Shown here: positions 17,269-25,617 of the stretch, piece by piece | Position numbering within the stretch: position 1 is the first letter of the stretch | Layout of the letters: each line of letters opens with the position of its first letter | Origin: an uncultured Geobacteraceae bacterium | Lineage (GTDB): Bacteria; Desulfobacterota; Desulfuromonadia; Geobacterales; Pseudopelobacteraceae | Length of the DNA: 33,334 nt | Direction of reading: 5' to 3' | Assembly (NCBI GenBank): GCA_903901875.1 | Contig: CAIUSO010000099.1 | Span: 1-33,334, forward strand | Made by a program: the position numbers and the translations under genes | The notes under the pieces: generated by a model | Told to the model about the DNA's origin: nothing | Databases searched by the model: none | Seen by the model: the letters and a program-made list of their open reading frames with translations, nothing else

Positions 17269-18231
17269 CTACCCCTGTGGCAGAAAATACGTGTCAATCT
17301 GGCGGGAGACCTCATCAAGCATGGCATAGCGCTTGGTATACATGGAGCGTTTGTTGGACTTGATACTTTCGTAGGGACGCCGTTCCAGCTGCAGTGGCAC
17401 TTCGAACCACCCCTCATGGGCCGGTTCCCCCCCCAGTTCGCCCCACAATTCATCGTAGTCAAAGGTGAGGCCGTGGCGGGATTTGATATGGATAATATGT
17501 TTCTTCCGGTGGGAATGGATGGAATTGCCAACACCGAAAATCATGCCGATGCCCAGTGACCGGGCAATTTCCTGGATGGCAAACACAATGAATGCTTTGG
17601 GAAACAGACCATGCATTGCTTTTGAAATCGGTTTATTATCAACACCGTTCCGCCCCTGAATACAGCCGACATACAAGAGCCACGCTCCGTCATCTCCCCG
17701 TTCAAAAGCAAAGGCCAACGCGATGATATTCCCACCCGGTTCGGGAGAGCGAAGGGTGACCACCATCTCCCCCTCCTTGCGATAGGTATTGTCATAGCCC
17801 AAAACAAGCTCTGCATCACCGATCGATGGAAGCGGGATCGTAGCCAGAACAACTCCACCAGGGCGGAACAGGGCATCACGGAGCGGCGCACCAATGGACT
17901 CTATAAATGCATAGCTGTCACGGAGTACTTTGATTTTTCTCTCGATTTTCCAGTTTTCAGAGAGGTACACCCGGAGCGGCTTCAAGGCCATGCGTGGATT
18001 AAGATCAACGTATGTACGGAGCGGATAATCGGCCGAACAGTCGAACCACCCGGCGGCATCACTCCCTTTGAGAGCAGCGGCAAACGCCCATCTGACCTGC
18101 TGTTTCAGCAGTTTCAAAAAAGGCTCGCCGGCGTACCCTGCGGTAGCCAGTCGCCATCCTTCACGGGCCGCCTGCCAGGGGGCAAGAACAGCACTATTCG
18201 TACGTTTCACAGCATTTGAATCCGCTACCAA
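17269..18231 (-). CDS. DUF535 (VirK/YbjX family) protein
   Basis: This 320-residue cytoplasmic-looking protein without a signal peptide matches the DUF535 family, recognisable from LRVYLSENWKIERKIKVLRDSYAF near residues 80-105, the DAELVLGYDNTYRKEGE segment, LYVGCIQGR, and the C-terminal SRHGLTFDYDELWGELGG. In enteric bacteria VirK and YbjX are linked to envelope integrity, antimicrobial peptide resistance and virulence, but the biochemical activity is unknown. The start is TTG at 18229-18231 because AAGGAA sits about 6 bases upstream on the minus strand. It points towards the LPS operon, is convergent with it, and is divergent from tcdA. A link to LPS is suggestive only. Confidence 0.85.
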   Translation of the reverse strand: MVADSNAVKRTNSAVLAPWQAAREGWRLATAGYAGEPFLKLLKQQVRWAFAAALKGSDAAGWFDCSADYPLRTYVDLNPRMALKPLRVYLSENWKIERKIKVLRDSYAFIESIGAPLRDALFRPGGVVLATIPLPSIGDAELVLGYDNTYRKEGEMVVTLRSPEPGGNIIALAFAFERGDDGAWLLYVGCIQGRNGVDNKPISKAMHGLFPKAFIVFAIQEIARSLGIGMIFGVGNSIHSHRKKHIIHIKSRHGLTFDYDELWGELGGEPAHEGWFEVPLQLERRPYESIKSNKRSMYTKRYAMLDEVSRQIDTYFLPQG

Positions 18232-18260
18232 TTGTATTCCTTATGTAACTCTGTTAGTAT
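18232..18260 (+). promoter_or_regulatory. Candidate sigma70 promoter for tcdA
   Basis: TTGTAT at 18232-18237 and TAGTAT at 18255-18260 are separated by exactly 17 bases, in the divergent gap between the DUF535 gene and tcdA. Start would be near 18267. It overlaps the minus-strand ribosome site of the DUF535 gene. Both hexamers are imperfect, so this is only a candidate. Confidence 0.3.
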
Positions 18261-18379
18261 CCTCGCGCGTGCGAACACATGAACGAACAGGCTAACATCG
18301 TTTTACCCGTAACGTCAAAATAAATTTCAAGTACGCCGTGGAGATAGCCATTATTTCCGTGGCAAGGTGAGCAAAACCC

Positions 18380-19165
18380 ATGGCACTCCATCGTTTTTCC
18401 CGCGCCGAACTGTTAATCGGCACCGAAGGGCTCTCCCTTCTGGCACACAGCCACGTCATGATCTGCGGTATTGGCGGCGTCGGCAGCTATGCCGCTGAAG
18501 CGGTGGGGCGGGCGGGCGTTGGGCGCATTACCCTCATTGATTTTGATGACATCTGCCTGACCAATATTAACCGGCAGATCCATGCGCTGTCCAGTACCGT
18601 CGGTATGTCAAAGGTTTCCGCCATGGCAGAGCGACTGCGGGATATCAATCCGTCCGCCACCATCATTCCGGTGAAAGCCTTCTTCTCCCCGGAAAATGCC
18701 GCCGAACTTCTTGAACCGCGCCCCGATTACGTGCTTGACGCCATCGATCACTTCACCGCCAAGGCCTCGTTGATAGCCAACTGCCGCCAACGGGAGATTC
18801 CGATCATCTCAAGCATGGGAGCGGCAAACAAGCTTGATCCGACAAAAATCGAGCTGGCTGACATCTCTGCCACCCGTAACTGCCGCATGGCCCGGAGCAT
18901 GCGGAAAATCCTCAAAAATGCCGGCATCACCTCGGGAGTTCCGGTGGTCTATTCCACCGAACTGCACCGGGAACTGGATACGGCGTCTGCCACGGCCTGC
19001 GGCAGTGACTGCATCTGCCCCAACCGATCAGAACAGACGTTCCGCTGTGAACATCGCCGGGTGATACTGGGCAGTATTTCCTACATTCCCTCCCTGTTCG
19101 GCCTCACCATGGCGGGAGCTGTCGTCAATCAACTGCTGGAGCAAAGGACGTCACCATCTCCCTGA
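18380..19165 (+). CDS. tcdA: tRNA threonylcarbamoyladenosine dehydratase (TcdA/CsdL)
   Basis: TcdA is an E1-like, ATP-dependent enzyme that converts t6A at position 37 of ANN-decoding tRNAs to its cyclic form. The 261-residue protein has the family layout: the N-terminal FSRAELLIGTEGL segment, the nucleotide-binding GIGGVGS at 30-36, DFDDICLTNINRQIHAL with the adenylation Asp and Arg, VGMSKV, and DAIDHFTAKASLI. Later come SSMGAANKLDPTKIE, VVYSTE and a CGSDCIC cysteine cluster near 205-215. The ATG at 18380 has AAGGTGAG upstream. It appears to be transcribed alone, divergent from the DUF535 gene. Confidence 0.93.
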   Translation: MALHRFSRAELLIGTEGLSLLAHSHVMICGIGGVGSYAAEAVGRAGVGRITLIDFDDICLTNINRQIHALSSTVGMSKVSAMAERLRDINPSATIIPVKAFFSPENAAELLEPRPDYVLDAIDHFTAKASLIANCRQREIPIISSMGAANKLDPTKIELADISATRNCRMARSMRKILKNAGITSGVPVVYSTELHRELDTASATACGSDCICPNRSEQTFRCEHRRVILGSISYIPSLFGLTMAGAVVNQLLEQRTSPSP

Positions 19166-19208
19166 TTCAGAAACCACCACACTATTTTATCAAAATATGT
19201 TTTTTCTA

Positions 19209-19238
19209 TTGACAAGCCCTGAAAATAAAGGGTAACGT
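19209..19238 (+). promoter_or_regulatory. Candidate promoter for rho
   Basis: A perfect TTGACA at 19209-19214 is followed after 18 bases by TAACGT at 19233-19238, a weak -10. It lies in the 294-base gap between tcdA and rho and would give a leader of roughly 215 bases. The -35 is strong; the -10 is uncertain. Confidence 0.4.
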
Positions 19239-19343
19239 CACTCTACCTCATACGTAACACCCTGGCATCCAAACAGATCCCTAGACATCTTCGTGCGCAT
19301 TAATATATCGGACCTCTGAAAATTCAACACTCTGCTACAATAG

Positions 19344-19407
19344 GCCGGTTCTTCCGGCTGGTTAAATCCCTGGCAACCATCACTACAACACTTCCCGAAA
19401 TGTCGGG
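19344..19407 (+). promoter_or_regulatory. rho leader with two short hairpins
   Basis: Two perfect 5-bp stems lie in the rho leader. GCCGG/CCGGC (19344-19358) has a TTCTT loop; CCCGA/TCGGG (19394-19407) has an AATG loop. Neither is followed by a U tract, so they are not intrinsic terminators. E. coli rho is autoregulated by Rho-dependent attenuation in its leader, and a similar role is possible here. The rest of the gap 19166-19459 shows nothing beyond the candidate promoter. Confidence 0.35.
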
Positions 19408-19459
19408 CTCAAAATAACGCGCATTCTCATACCAGACAAGGTATCACCCAGGAGAACCG

Positions 19460-20707
19460 ATGAATCTACAAGAACTAAAAGGTAAAAAAATCAGTGATCT
19501 TAACACCATTGCCCGTGACCTCAACATTGAAGGGGCATCGAGTCTCCGCAAGCAGGATCTCATTTTTGCCATCCTGAATGCCCAGACGGAGCAGAACGGC
19601 TCCATCTTTGGCGAAGGGGTTCTGGAAACATTGCAGGACGGCTTCGGCTTTCTCCGGGCTACCGATTACAACTACCTTCCAGGTCCCGATGATATTTACG
19701 TCTCACCGAGCCAGATCAGACGGTTTAACCTCCGTACCGGCGATACGGTGTCGGGACAGATCAGACCCCCCAAGGAGGGAGAGCGCTATTTTGCCCTGCT
19801 CAAGGTCGAATCGGTCAACCATGAATCACCGGAAATTGCCCGGGACAAGATTCTCTTTGACAACCTGACCCCCCTCTACCCCCAGGAAAAACTCTGCCTC
19901 GAAACCACCCCGGATAATATGCCAATGCGCGTGATCGAGCTGGTTGCTCCCATCGGCAAGGGGCAGCGTGGTCTGATTGTGGCACCACCCCGCACCGGTA
20001 AAACCGTATTGATCCAGAATATCGCCAACTCCATTGCCGCCAATCACCCCGAAGTATATCTCATCGTTCTCCTGATCGATGAGCGGCCTGAAGAGGTTAC
20101 GGATATGCAGCGGTCGGTCAATGGTGAGGTGGTTTCCTCCACCTTCGACGAACCGGCAACCCGCCACGTTCAGATCGCCGAAATGGTCATCGAAAAAGCC
20201 AAGCGGCTTGTTGAGCATAAAAAAGATGTTGTCATCCTCCTCGACTCCATCACCCGCCTGGCCCGTGCCTACAATACGGTACTGCCGCCGTCGGGCAAAA
20301 TTCTCACCGGCGGTGTTGATGCCAACGCCCTGCAAAAACCGAAACGTTTTTTTGGCGCGGCACGCAATATCGAAGAAGGCGGCTCCCTGACGATCATCGC
20401 AACGGCACTGGTTGATACCGGCAGTAAAATGGATGAGGTTATCTTTGAAGAGTTCAAGGGAACCGGTAACATGGAACTGCATCTTGACCGCAAACTGGTT
20501 GAAAAACGAACCTTTCCGGCCATTGACATCAATAAATCCGGCACCCGCAAAGAAGAACTGCTCGTGGAACGTGCCTCACTGAATCGCATCTGGATCCTGC
20601 GTAAAGTAATCCACCCGATGAATGTGGTAGACAGCATGGAATTCCTTCTGGACAAGCTTTCGGAAGCCAAGACCAATCAGGCGTTTCTTGACTCAATGTC
20701 AAAATAG
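19460..20707 (+). CDS. rho: Transcription termination factor Rho
   Basis: Rho is a hexameric RNA-dependent ATPase that ends transcription at rut sites. This 415-residue protein is close to E. coli Rho (419). It has an N-terminal helical region ([14 protein letters not shown]), a cold-shock-like RNA-binding fold with DGFGFLR near 55-61, and an ATPase domain with Walker A APPRTGKT at 175-182 (Lys181 as in E. coli). Walker [15 protein letters not shown] lies near 255-268, followed by the Q-loop region [27 protein letters not shown] (shown in part: [13 protein letters not shown]) and the R-loop [19 protein letters not shown] (in part). An AGGAGA ribosome site precedes the ATG. It is followed by rpmE, a common pairing. 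Confidence 0.98.
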   Translation: MNLQELKGKKISDLNTIARDLNIEGASSLRKQDLIFAILNAQTEQNGSIFGEGVLETLQDGFGFLRATDYNYLPGPDDIYVSPSQIRRFNLRTGDTVSGQIRPPKEGERYFALLKVESVNHESPEIARDKILFDNLTPLYPQEKLCLETTPDNMPMRVIELVAPIGKGQRGLIVAPPRTGKTVLIQNIANSIAANHPEVYLIVLLIDERPEEVTDMQRSVNGEVVSSTFDEPATRHVQIAEMVIEKAKRLVEHKKDVVILLDSITRLARAYNTVLPPSGKILTGGVDANALQKPKRFFGAARNIEEGGSLTIIATALVDTGSKMDEVIFEEFKGTGNMELHLDRKLVEKRTFPAIDINKSGTRKEELLVERASLNRIWILRKVIHPMNVVDSMEFLLDKLSEAKTNQAFLDSMSK

Positions 20708-20770
20708 CAAATTAATTGTTGCAATAAACAATTAAAATAGTTAGAATGATCTTTTACTATTGATAATTGT

Positions 20771-20787
20771 CGATTAGTACGTAATCG
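20771..20787 (+). repeat. Perfect hairpin-forming inverted repeat in the rpmE leader
   Basis: CGATTA and TAATCG are separated by GTACG, ending 26 bases before the rpmE start. An AT-only stem, AATTGTT/AACAATT, lies further upstream at 20714-20733. Several bacterial groups use leader structures to autoregulate L31, so a regulatory role is possible, but chance is not excluded. Confidence 0.3.
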
Positions 20788-20813
20788 TCGTAACGCATAG
20801 AGAGGAGGAAGAG

Positions 20814-21014
20814 ATGAAAGAAGGTATTCACCCAGATTATTCCGAAATTACCGTAAAGTGCCTGTGCGGTAACACATTCCTGACACGCTCCACCAAAAAG
20901 GAAATCAACACTGAGATCTGTTCGGCCTGCCACCCTTTTTATACCGGCAAGCAGAAACTGATTGATACTGCTGGCCGTGTTGACCGCTACAAAAAGCGCT
21001 ACGGTCAACTGTAG
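20814..21014 (+). CDS. rpmE: 50S ribosomal protein L31 (zinc-binding form)
   Basis: The 66-residue protein starts [16 protein letters not shown] and carries CLCGN at 16-20 and [13 protein letters not shown] from residue 37. These are the cysteine pairs that bind zinc in the C+ (RpmE) form rather than the zinc-free RpmE2 paralogue. L31 sits on the central protuberance and helps bridge the subunits. An excellent AGAGGAGG ribosome site lies at 20801-20808, as expected for a highly expressed gene. It follows rho by 106 bases and is closed by an intrinsic terminator. Confidence 0.98.
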   Translation: MKEGIHPDYSEITVKCLCGNTFLTRSTKKEINTEICSACHPFYTGKQKLIDTAGRVDRYKKRYGQL

Positions 21015-21036
21015 ACCTTTGTTATTCAGCTACAGA

Positions 21037-21074
21037 GAAGGGGCTTTGTCGTAAGGCAAAACCCCTTTTTTTTC
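21037..21074 (+). terminator. Intrinsic terminator after rpmE
   Basis: AAGGGG-C-TTTG (21038-21048) pairs with CAAA-A-CCCCTT (21057-21067) around an 8-base loop, and a run of T follows (21066-21073). It lies about 20 bases after the rpmE stop and separates rho-rpmE from thyX. Confidence 0.88.
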
Positions 21075-21083
21075 TCCCGAAGG

Positions 21084-21108
21084 CCGGTATGTTTCTATCG
21101 GATACCGG
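21084..21108 (+). repeat. Inverted repeat upstream of thyX
   Basis: CCGGTAT (21084-21090) and ATACCGG (21102-21108) form a perfect 7-bp stem with an 11-base loop. An alternative pairing, CTCCCG (21075-21080) with CGGGAG (21106-21111), overlaps it. It may be an operator or leader structure for thyX; the function is unknown. Confidence 0.3.
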
Positions 21109-21186
21109 GAGAAACCACACTACAGCGGAGCATGCCGGCCCCCGATCCCCCTTCATGGCCTCCGAGCATGGCTCACACAGGATACC

Positions 21187-21882
21187 ATGAACGTTACCCT
21201 GATCGAACACACACCCAACCCTGAGCGCACAGTGGCACTGGCCGCCCGCCTCTGTTATTCCCCCACTTCGATAGACGATTTGCGTGATAAACTGGCAGAA
21301 TCGGATATCAAGTCATTTCTGGACAAGATCATGTCCCTGGGTCACCACTCCGTACTTGAGCACGCCTCGTTCACCTTCGGCATCGAAGGGATCTCCCGGG
21401 TAACCTCCCATCAACTGGTGCGGCACCGTATCGCCTCTTTTTCCCAACAATCCCAGCGATATGTATCCCATAAGGATAACTTCCTTTCCATAATGCCCGA
21501 GAGCATAGCCGGAAACAGTGAGGCGCGGCAGATTTTCGACTTCATGTCCGATGCGGCCCACAAAGCCTACGCCCAGTTGGTCGACATGGGTATTCCGGCT
21601 GAAGATGCCCGCTACCTGCTGCCGAACGCCACCGAGACCAAAATAGTCATGACCATGAATGCACGGGAACTGCTCCATTTCTTTGAGCTCCGTTGCTGCC
21701 ATCGTGCCCAGTGGGAAATTCGTGCCATGGCCGTGGAAATGCTCCGTCTGGTGAGACCGGCGGCACCGGTCATCTTTGGCAATGCCGGTCCGGGGTGTGT
21801 CACCGCCCCCTGCCCGGAAGGTAAATTCTGCTGTGGGGAAACGGAAAACGTCAGGGCATTTTACCGGAACCTGACCAAGTGA
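21187..21882 (+). CDS. thyX: FAD-dependent thymidylate synthase (ThyX)
   Basis: ThyX makes dTMP from dUMP using methylene-tetrahydrofolate and reduced FAD. The ThyX motif is RHRIASFSQQSQRY at residues 79-92. LEHASFTFGIEGISRV (residues 58-73) precedes it, and PNATETKIVMTMNARELLHFF (in part: MNARELLHFFELRCC) and the substrate-binding RAQWEIRAMA follow. At 231 residues the protein has the usual length. The last 25 residues are cysteine-rich (CVTAPCPEGKFCCGE), as seen in many ThyX proteins from anaerobes. It is followed after 6 bases by the DUF1385 gene. No thyA is present in the window. Confidence 0.96.
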   Translation: MNVTLIEHTPNPERTVALAARLCYSPTSIDDLRDKLAESDIKSFLDKIMSLGHHSVLEHASFTFGIEGISRVTSHQLVRHRIASFSQQSQRYVSHKDNFLSIMPESIAGNSEARQIFDFMSDAAHKAYAQLVDMGIPAEDARYLLPNATETKIVMTMNARELLHFFELRCCHRAQWEIRAMAVEMLRLVRPAAPVIFGNAGPGCVTAPCPEGKFCCGETENVRAFYRNLTK

Positions 21883-21888
21883 GGATTT

Positions 21889-22827
21889 ATGGATAAGATT
21901 CATGTGGGAGGCCAGGCGGTTATTGAAGGGGTTATGATGCGGGCCCCGCGCTCCATCGCCATTGCGGTCCGTCGTCCCGATGGCGTGATTGTGGTCAAAA
22001 AAGAGCTTGCCATACCGCTCTCCGAACGTTTCCCCATCGTCAAACTCCCCATTATCCGTGGGGCCGTGGCACTTTTCACCTCTTTGATCATCGGCATCAA
22101 GGCACTCAATTTTTCTGCCACCGAAGCCATGACAGAAGAAGAGAAAGAGAAGGAAAACGGCACAGGGGACAAGGATTCCGGCAGTGAACTATCGTCCTGG
22201 GCAATGGCCGGCACCATGTCGATTGCCTTCGGCTTCGGTATCTGCCTGTTCTTTCTCTTTCCGCTCTACCTGACCAAAATGTTGACTCCAATTATTGGTG
22301 ACAACAACATTGTCTTCAACCTGGTTGATGGTGTCATCAGGGTCATCGTGTTCCTTGCCTATATCTGGATCATTTCTCGTATGGAAGATATCCAGCGGGT
22401 TTTCCAGTACCATGGGGCCGAACACAAATCCATCTTCGCCTTTGAAGACGGTGTCGCTCTGACGGTGGAAAACGTCCGCCGCTACAGCCGCCTGCACCCC
22501 CGCTGCGGCACCAGCTTCCTGCTTATCGTCATGCTGGTCAGTATTGCCGTATTTTCCCTGATTCCCAAACTCTGGCCCTTCTATCTCAAGGCGGGCTCAC
22601 GGATCGTGCTTCTCCCCATGATTGCGGGGATCTCCTACGAATTTCTGAAATGGAGTGCCCAGCACGATGGTCATCCTCTGGTCAAAATGGTGATCGCCCC
22701 CGGTCTGGCCCTGCAGAAGCTCACCACCCGCGAGCCCGATGACAGCCAGCTTGAGGTTGCAATCACCGCAATGAACGAAGCACTGATCGTCAATGCAGGT
22801 TTCAAGGATGACCGATTAGTTGTCTGA
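21889..22827 (+). CDS. DUF1385 (YqhQ) family membrane protein
   Basis: This 312-residue protein starts with the family hallmark VGGQAVIEGVMMRAP (about residues 6-20). It has about four to five membrane segments (near 58-77, 103-130, 148-168, 206-226 and 238-255), with the conserved FQYHGAEHKS near 175-184 and HPRCGTSFLL between them. DUF1385 proteins are predicted metal-dependent enzymes because of these His/Glu/Cys residues, but no reaction is established. In related genomes the gene often stands near rho, rpmE and prfA; here prfA is not next to it and a pseudouridine synthase follows. It starts 6 bases after thyX, with GTGAGG overlapping the thyX end as ribosome site. Confidence 0.93.
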   Translation: MDKIHVGGQAVIEGVMMRAPRSIAIAVRRPDGVIVVKKELAIPLSERFPIVKLPIIRGAVALFTSLIIGIKALNFSATEAMTEEEKEKENGTGDKDSGSELSSWAMAGTMSIAFGFGICLFFLFPLYLTKMLTPIIGDNNIVFNLVDGVIRVIVFLAYIWIISRMEDIQRVFQYHGAEHKSIFAFEDGVALTVENVRRYSRLHPRCGTSFLLIVMLVSIAVFSLIPKLWPFYLKAGSRIVLLPMIAGISYEFLKWSAQHDGHPLVKMVIAPGLALQKLTTREPDDSQLEVAITAMNEALIVNAGFKDDRLVV

Positions 22828-22852
22828 TCCGGTCCATCCCACGTAAGGCCCT

Positions 22853-23731
22853 ATGCTCACCTTTGAAATAAGCCACCGGGACCACTGTCGCCGGTTTGAA
22901 AGTTTTTTGCGCACCCTGCTGCCGACCTCCCCCTTCGGCTATGCACGTAAACTTATCAAAAGCGGTGCCGCCACACGGAATGCCGCTCCAGCGACGGCTG
23001 ACACGTTTCTCCTGCGCCACGACACCATCACCCTTAAAGAGAGTGGCACCACTCTGTCGTACCTGTCGTCCGCCCCCCCTCCCCTTGACATACTCTTTGA
23101 GGACAGCCTGCTCCTGATTGCCAACAAACCTTCCGGTATGCCGATGCACCGGACGGCAGAACAGGATGATAATCTGGTTGACAGTGCCATTCAAGCTATG
23201 GAACTGCGGGGAACACCCTGCAAACTGTCTCCGATCAATCGACTGGACCGGGGAACTTCGGGCGCGGTCATTCTCGCCAAAAGTTCCCGCGCTGCCGGCA
23301 TCTTCGGCCGGCAGGTCAAAGAGACCGGCCTGGACAAGCTGTATCTGGCCCTGGTGCAGGGAGTTCCTGAAGAAAGCGGCGTTATCACCATTCCTCTGGA
23401 TGGCAAAGATTCGGAGACCCGCTATCGCATCCTACGGTCGGGAGAGAACGGAACACTCCTTGCGGTAACCCCCATCAGCGGGAGAATGCATCAGATTCGC
23501 CGCCATCTGTCAGCCATGGGGCACCCCATTATTGGAGACAAACGGTATGGCGGCGGTGAACTAGCAGAAAACTCCGGCTTTGCCCTCCACTCCTTCCGCA
23601 CCTCATTGTCCCTCACCGAATCGGAACGAATGACCGTCTATGCACCGATTTCCGATGAATTCATGGTTCTCTGTGAAAAAAGTGGCATTACCGGTGACGA
23701 GCTGTTGGCATCCATTAGTGGATTGATGTAG
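22853..23731 (+). CDS. RluA-family pseudouridine synthase
   Basis: This 292-residue enzyme would isomerise uridine to pseudouridine in rRNA or tRNA. The N-terminal part (about 1-65) resembles an S4 RNA-binding domain, with RTLLPTSPFGYARKLIKSG. The catalytic domain begins ILFEDSLLLIANKPSGMPMH, and motif II is NRLDRGTSG at 129-137 with catalytic Asp132 (the common His is Asn here). LYLALVQG and GRMHQIRRHLSAMGHPIIGD follow. The target base cannot be read. It is 25 bases after the DUF1385 gene, on the same strand. Confidence 0.93.
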   Translation: MLTFEISHRDHCRRFESFLRTLLPTSPFGYARKLIKSGAATRNAAPATADTFLLRHDTITLKESGTTLSYLSSAPPPLDILFEDSLLLIANKPSGMPMHRTAEQDDNLVDSAIQAMELRGTPCKLSPINRLDRGTSGAVILAKSSRAAGIFGRQVKETGLDKLYLALVQGVPEESGVITIPLDGKDSETRYRILRSGENGTLLAVTPISGRMHQIRRHLSAMGHPIIGDKRYGGGELAENSGFALHSFRTSLSLTESERMTVYAPISDEFMVLCEKSGITGDELLASISGLM

Positions 23732-23772
23732 GATGGTATTTTTGGTGATTCTACCCTGAAGAGGTATCTCGC

Positions 23773-24537
23773 ATGACAGGAAAAACGTTCTTTATTACCG
23801 GTGCTTCAGCCGGGTTTGGTGCGGCCGCTGCCCGGCTGTTTGCCGCCGAAGGAAACCGGCTTATCCTGGCGGCCCGGCGCGTTGATCCGCTCCTGCAACT
23901 CCAGGATGAGCTGGGAAAACGGGCGGACATTCATATCATACCTCTCGATGTCCGGGACCGTGAAGCGGTACAGGGTTCCATAGAAGGGCTGCCAGAGCGT
24001 TTCCGGGCCATCGATGTCCTGCTCAACAACGCCGGACTGGCACTGGGACTGGAACCGGCACATCAGGTAAATCTGGATGACTGGGAAACCATGGTGGATA
24101 CCAATATCAAGGGGGTCATGTACTGTACCCGCTTTATTCTCCCCGGCATGGTGGCCCGTAACAGCGGACATATCGTCAACATCAGCTCCACTGCCGGTGC
24201 ATGGCCCTATGCCGGCGGCAACGTCTATGGCGGCACCAAAGCCTTTGTCACTCAGTTTTCCCGCAACCTGCGCTGTGACCTGCTCGGCACGCGGGTCCGG
24301 GTAACCTGCATTCAGCCCGGCATGGCAGAAACCGAATTCTCCCAGGTCCGTTTCAAAGGGGATGGGGAGCTGGCCGCCGGTGTATACCGTGGCACCGAGC
24401 CGCTGAAGGCCGACGATATCGCCGAAACGGTACGCTGGGTAGTCAGCCAACCACCCCATGTGAACGTCAACACCATTGAACTGATGTCCATTGACCAATG
24501 TTGGGGCCCCTTTGCCATCAACCGGCAGTCGAAATAA
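23773..24537 (+). CDS. SDR oxidoreductase, YdfG-like (NADP-dependent 3-hydroxy acid dehydrogenase type)
   Basis: This is a 254-residue classical SDR. It has TGASAGFG at 9-16, an AARRVDPL segment that usually selects NADP(H), NNAGLALGLEPA near 86-97, the catalytic Ser in NISSTAG (about 137-143) and YGGTK at 152-156. The NNAGLALGLEPAHQ segment and the C-terminal PPHVNVNTIELMSIDQ are typical of YdfG, which oxidises L-serine, L-allo-threonine and other 3-hydroxy acids, and also reduces malonic semialdehyde. It is 41 bases after the pseudouridine synthase and shows no clear pathway partner here. Confidence 0.9.
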   Translation: MTGKTFFITGASAGFGAAAARLFAAEGNRLILAARRVDPLLQLQDELGKRADIHIIPLDVRDREAVQGSIEGLPERFRAIDVLLNNAGLALGLEPAHQVNLDDWETMVDTNIKGVMYCTRFILPGMVARNSGHIVNISSTAGAWPYAGGNVYGGTKAFVTQFSRNLRCDLLGTRVRVTCIQPGMAETEFSQVRFKGDGELAAGVYRGTEPLKADDIAETVRWVVSQPPHVNVNTIELMSIDQCWGPFAINRQSK

Positions 24538-24557
24538 ATTGAAACAAGGAACTTACC

Positions 24558-25127
24558 ATGGCTAAAGAACTTTACGTCGGACATATTTCTGAACAGGCAA
24601 CGGAACAGGATCTTCGCAAACTTTTTGAGGTTATGGGGGTTGTCACTTCGGTCCACCTGATTGTTGACCAGGATTCCGGGGAGTTCAAGCGCTGCGGCTA
24701 TGTGCGGATGCTGTCCGAAGTGGACCTGAACGAGGTGGTGGAAACCCTGGACGGCACCTGGCTGATCGACCGCTGCATCGTCGTGAGCATCGCCAAACCG
24801 CAGAAAGATCGCCCGGCAAAAACACCCTATATCAAGAGAAGGCAGCTGGCACCACGTCCGGCAGCGGCAGACGGTGCCCCTTCATCAGGTGGTAAGCGTC
24901 CGGTGGCGGAAAAAAAGAGTAAAACACCCCGTCCGGCACAAAAGGAAGCGGGACAAACCGGCCGCTCCTCTGCAGCCAAAGAGGCCACCGCAAAACGAAG
25001 ACCGGCAGCCCCACCGGAGAGCCCGAAGAAAGGGCGCCCGGGCCCCTCGGCCCCACGCTCTGCCCGTCCGGCCGGCACCACTCCCGGCAGAACCGGCAGT
25101 CGCCCCTCCAGCAGAGGGCGTGGCTGA
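24558..25127 (+). CDS. RNA-recognition-motif protein with a basic Pro/Ala/Lys-rich tail
   Basis: This is a 189-residue protein. Residues 1-80 form one RRM: RNP2 is LYVGHI at 5-10 and RNP1 is KRCGYVRM near 47-54, both with the aromatic residues needed to stack on RNA. Residues about 85-189 are low complexity, rich in Pro, Ala, Lys, Arg and Ser, and look disordered and strongly positively charged. Bacterial single-RRM proteins with such tails are common in cyanobacteria and several Geobacter-like bacteria; some bind mRNA or act in cold response. The ribosome site AAGGAA lies before the ATG. The stop overlaps the next start by 1 base. The RNA target is unknown. Confidence 0.92.
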   Translation: MAKELYVGHISEQATEQDLRKLFEVMGVVTSVHLIVDQDSGEFKRCGYVRMLSEVDLNEVVETLDGTWLIDRCIVVSIAKPQKDRPAKTPYIKRRQLAPRPAAADGAPSSGGKRPVAEKKSKTPRPAQKEAGQTGRSSAAKEATAKRRPAAPPESPKKGRPGPSAPRSARPAGTTPGRTGSRPSSRGRG

Positions 25128-25603
25128 TGAAAGCCGTTCTCCGTGCCCTGTTATTTTTCACCCTGTACGGAATCGGCTCCAGCGTATCTTTTGCCGCCGA
25201 CACAGCATCACTCCCCCGGGGGTACGAAAAGTGGCCAAAGAGCAGGGCGCGGATCATCACCGACAAGAATTCGCTTTTTTATGGCATCCATTATATTTAT
25301 GTGGAAAACAACACCTTGAAAACCTACCGAAACGGCGGCGCGTATCCCCAAGGGAGCCGCTTTGTGGTGGAAAACTTCGCCATTCGGGACGGCGGGGGGA
25401 AGCCGGTCGAGGGGAAAAAGAGCATGATTGTCATGATGCGAAAGGATCGGAAACAGCAGGCAACCGGCGGTTGGCTCTTTGCGGGCTTCACCCCGGAGGG
25501 AAAGCCCGCAGGAATTGACCCCCGCCAGAACTGCTTTGAATGCCATCAGAAAGATACCGGAGCAACCGATCTGGTCATCTCAAAATTTGCCGACTTCCGG
25601 TAA
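25127..25603 (+). CDS. Cytochrome P460-family periplasmic c-haem protein
   Basis: This 158-residue protein has an N-terminal signal peptide (MKAVLRALLFFTLYGIGS..., cut probably after AFA-like SFAA near residue 23-24) and one c-haem site, CFECH at 136-140, close to the C-terminus. The small size, the WPKSRARIITDKNS segment and the C-terminal haem motif followed by TDLVISKFADFR fit the cytochrome P460/cytochrome c'-beta fold, whose members bind NO or hydroxylamine, or act in electron transfer. The cross-linking Lys of true P460 cannot be confirmed here. It is translationally coupled to the RRM gene by a 1-base overlap, an odd pairing without obvious functional sense. It is convergent with the methyltransferase gene. 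Confidence 0.85.
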   Translation: MKAVLRALLFFTLYGIGSSVSFAADTASLPRGYEKWPKSRARIITDKNSLFYGIHYIYVENNTLKTYRNGGAYPQGSRFVVENFAIRDGGGKPVEGKKSMIVMMRKDRKQQATGGWLFAGFTPEGKPAGIDPRQNCFECHQKDTGATDLVISKFADFR

Positions 25604-25617
25604 GCTTCAGAGAAACG

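Noticed and set aside
20714-20733. AT-rich hairpin after rho as a terminator
   Set aside because: The stem has only one G-C pair and is followed by AAAATAG rather than a T tract; rho and rpmE may be read through.
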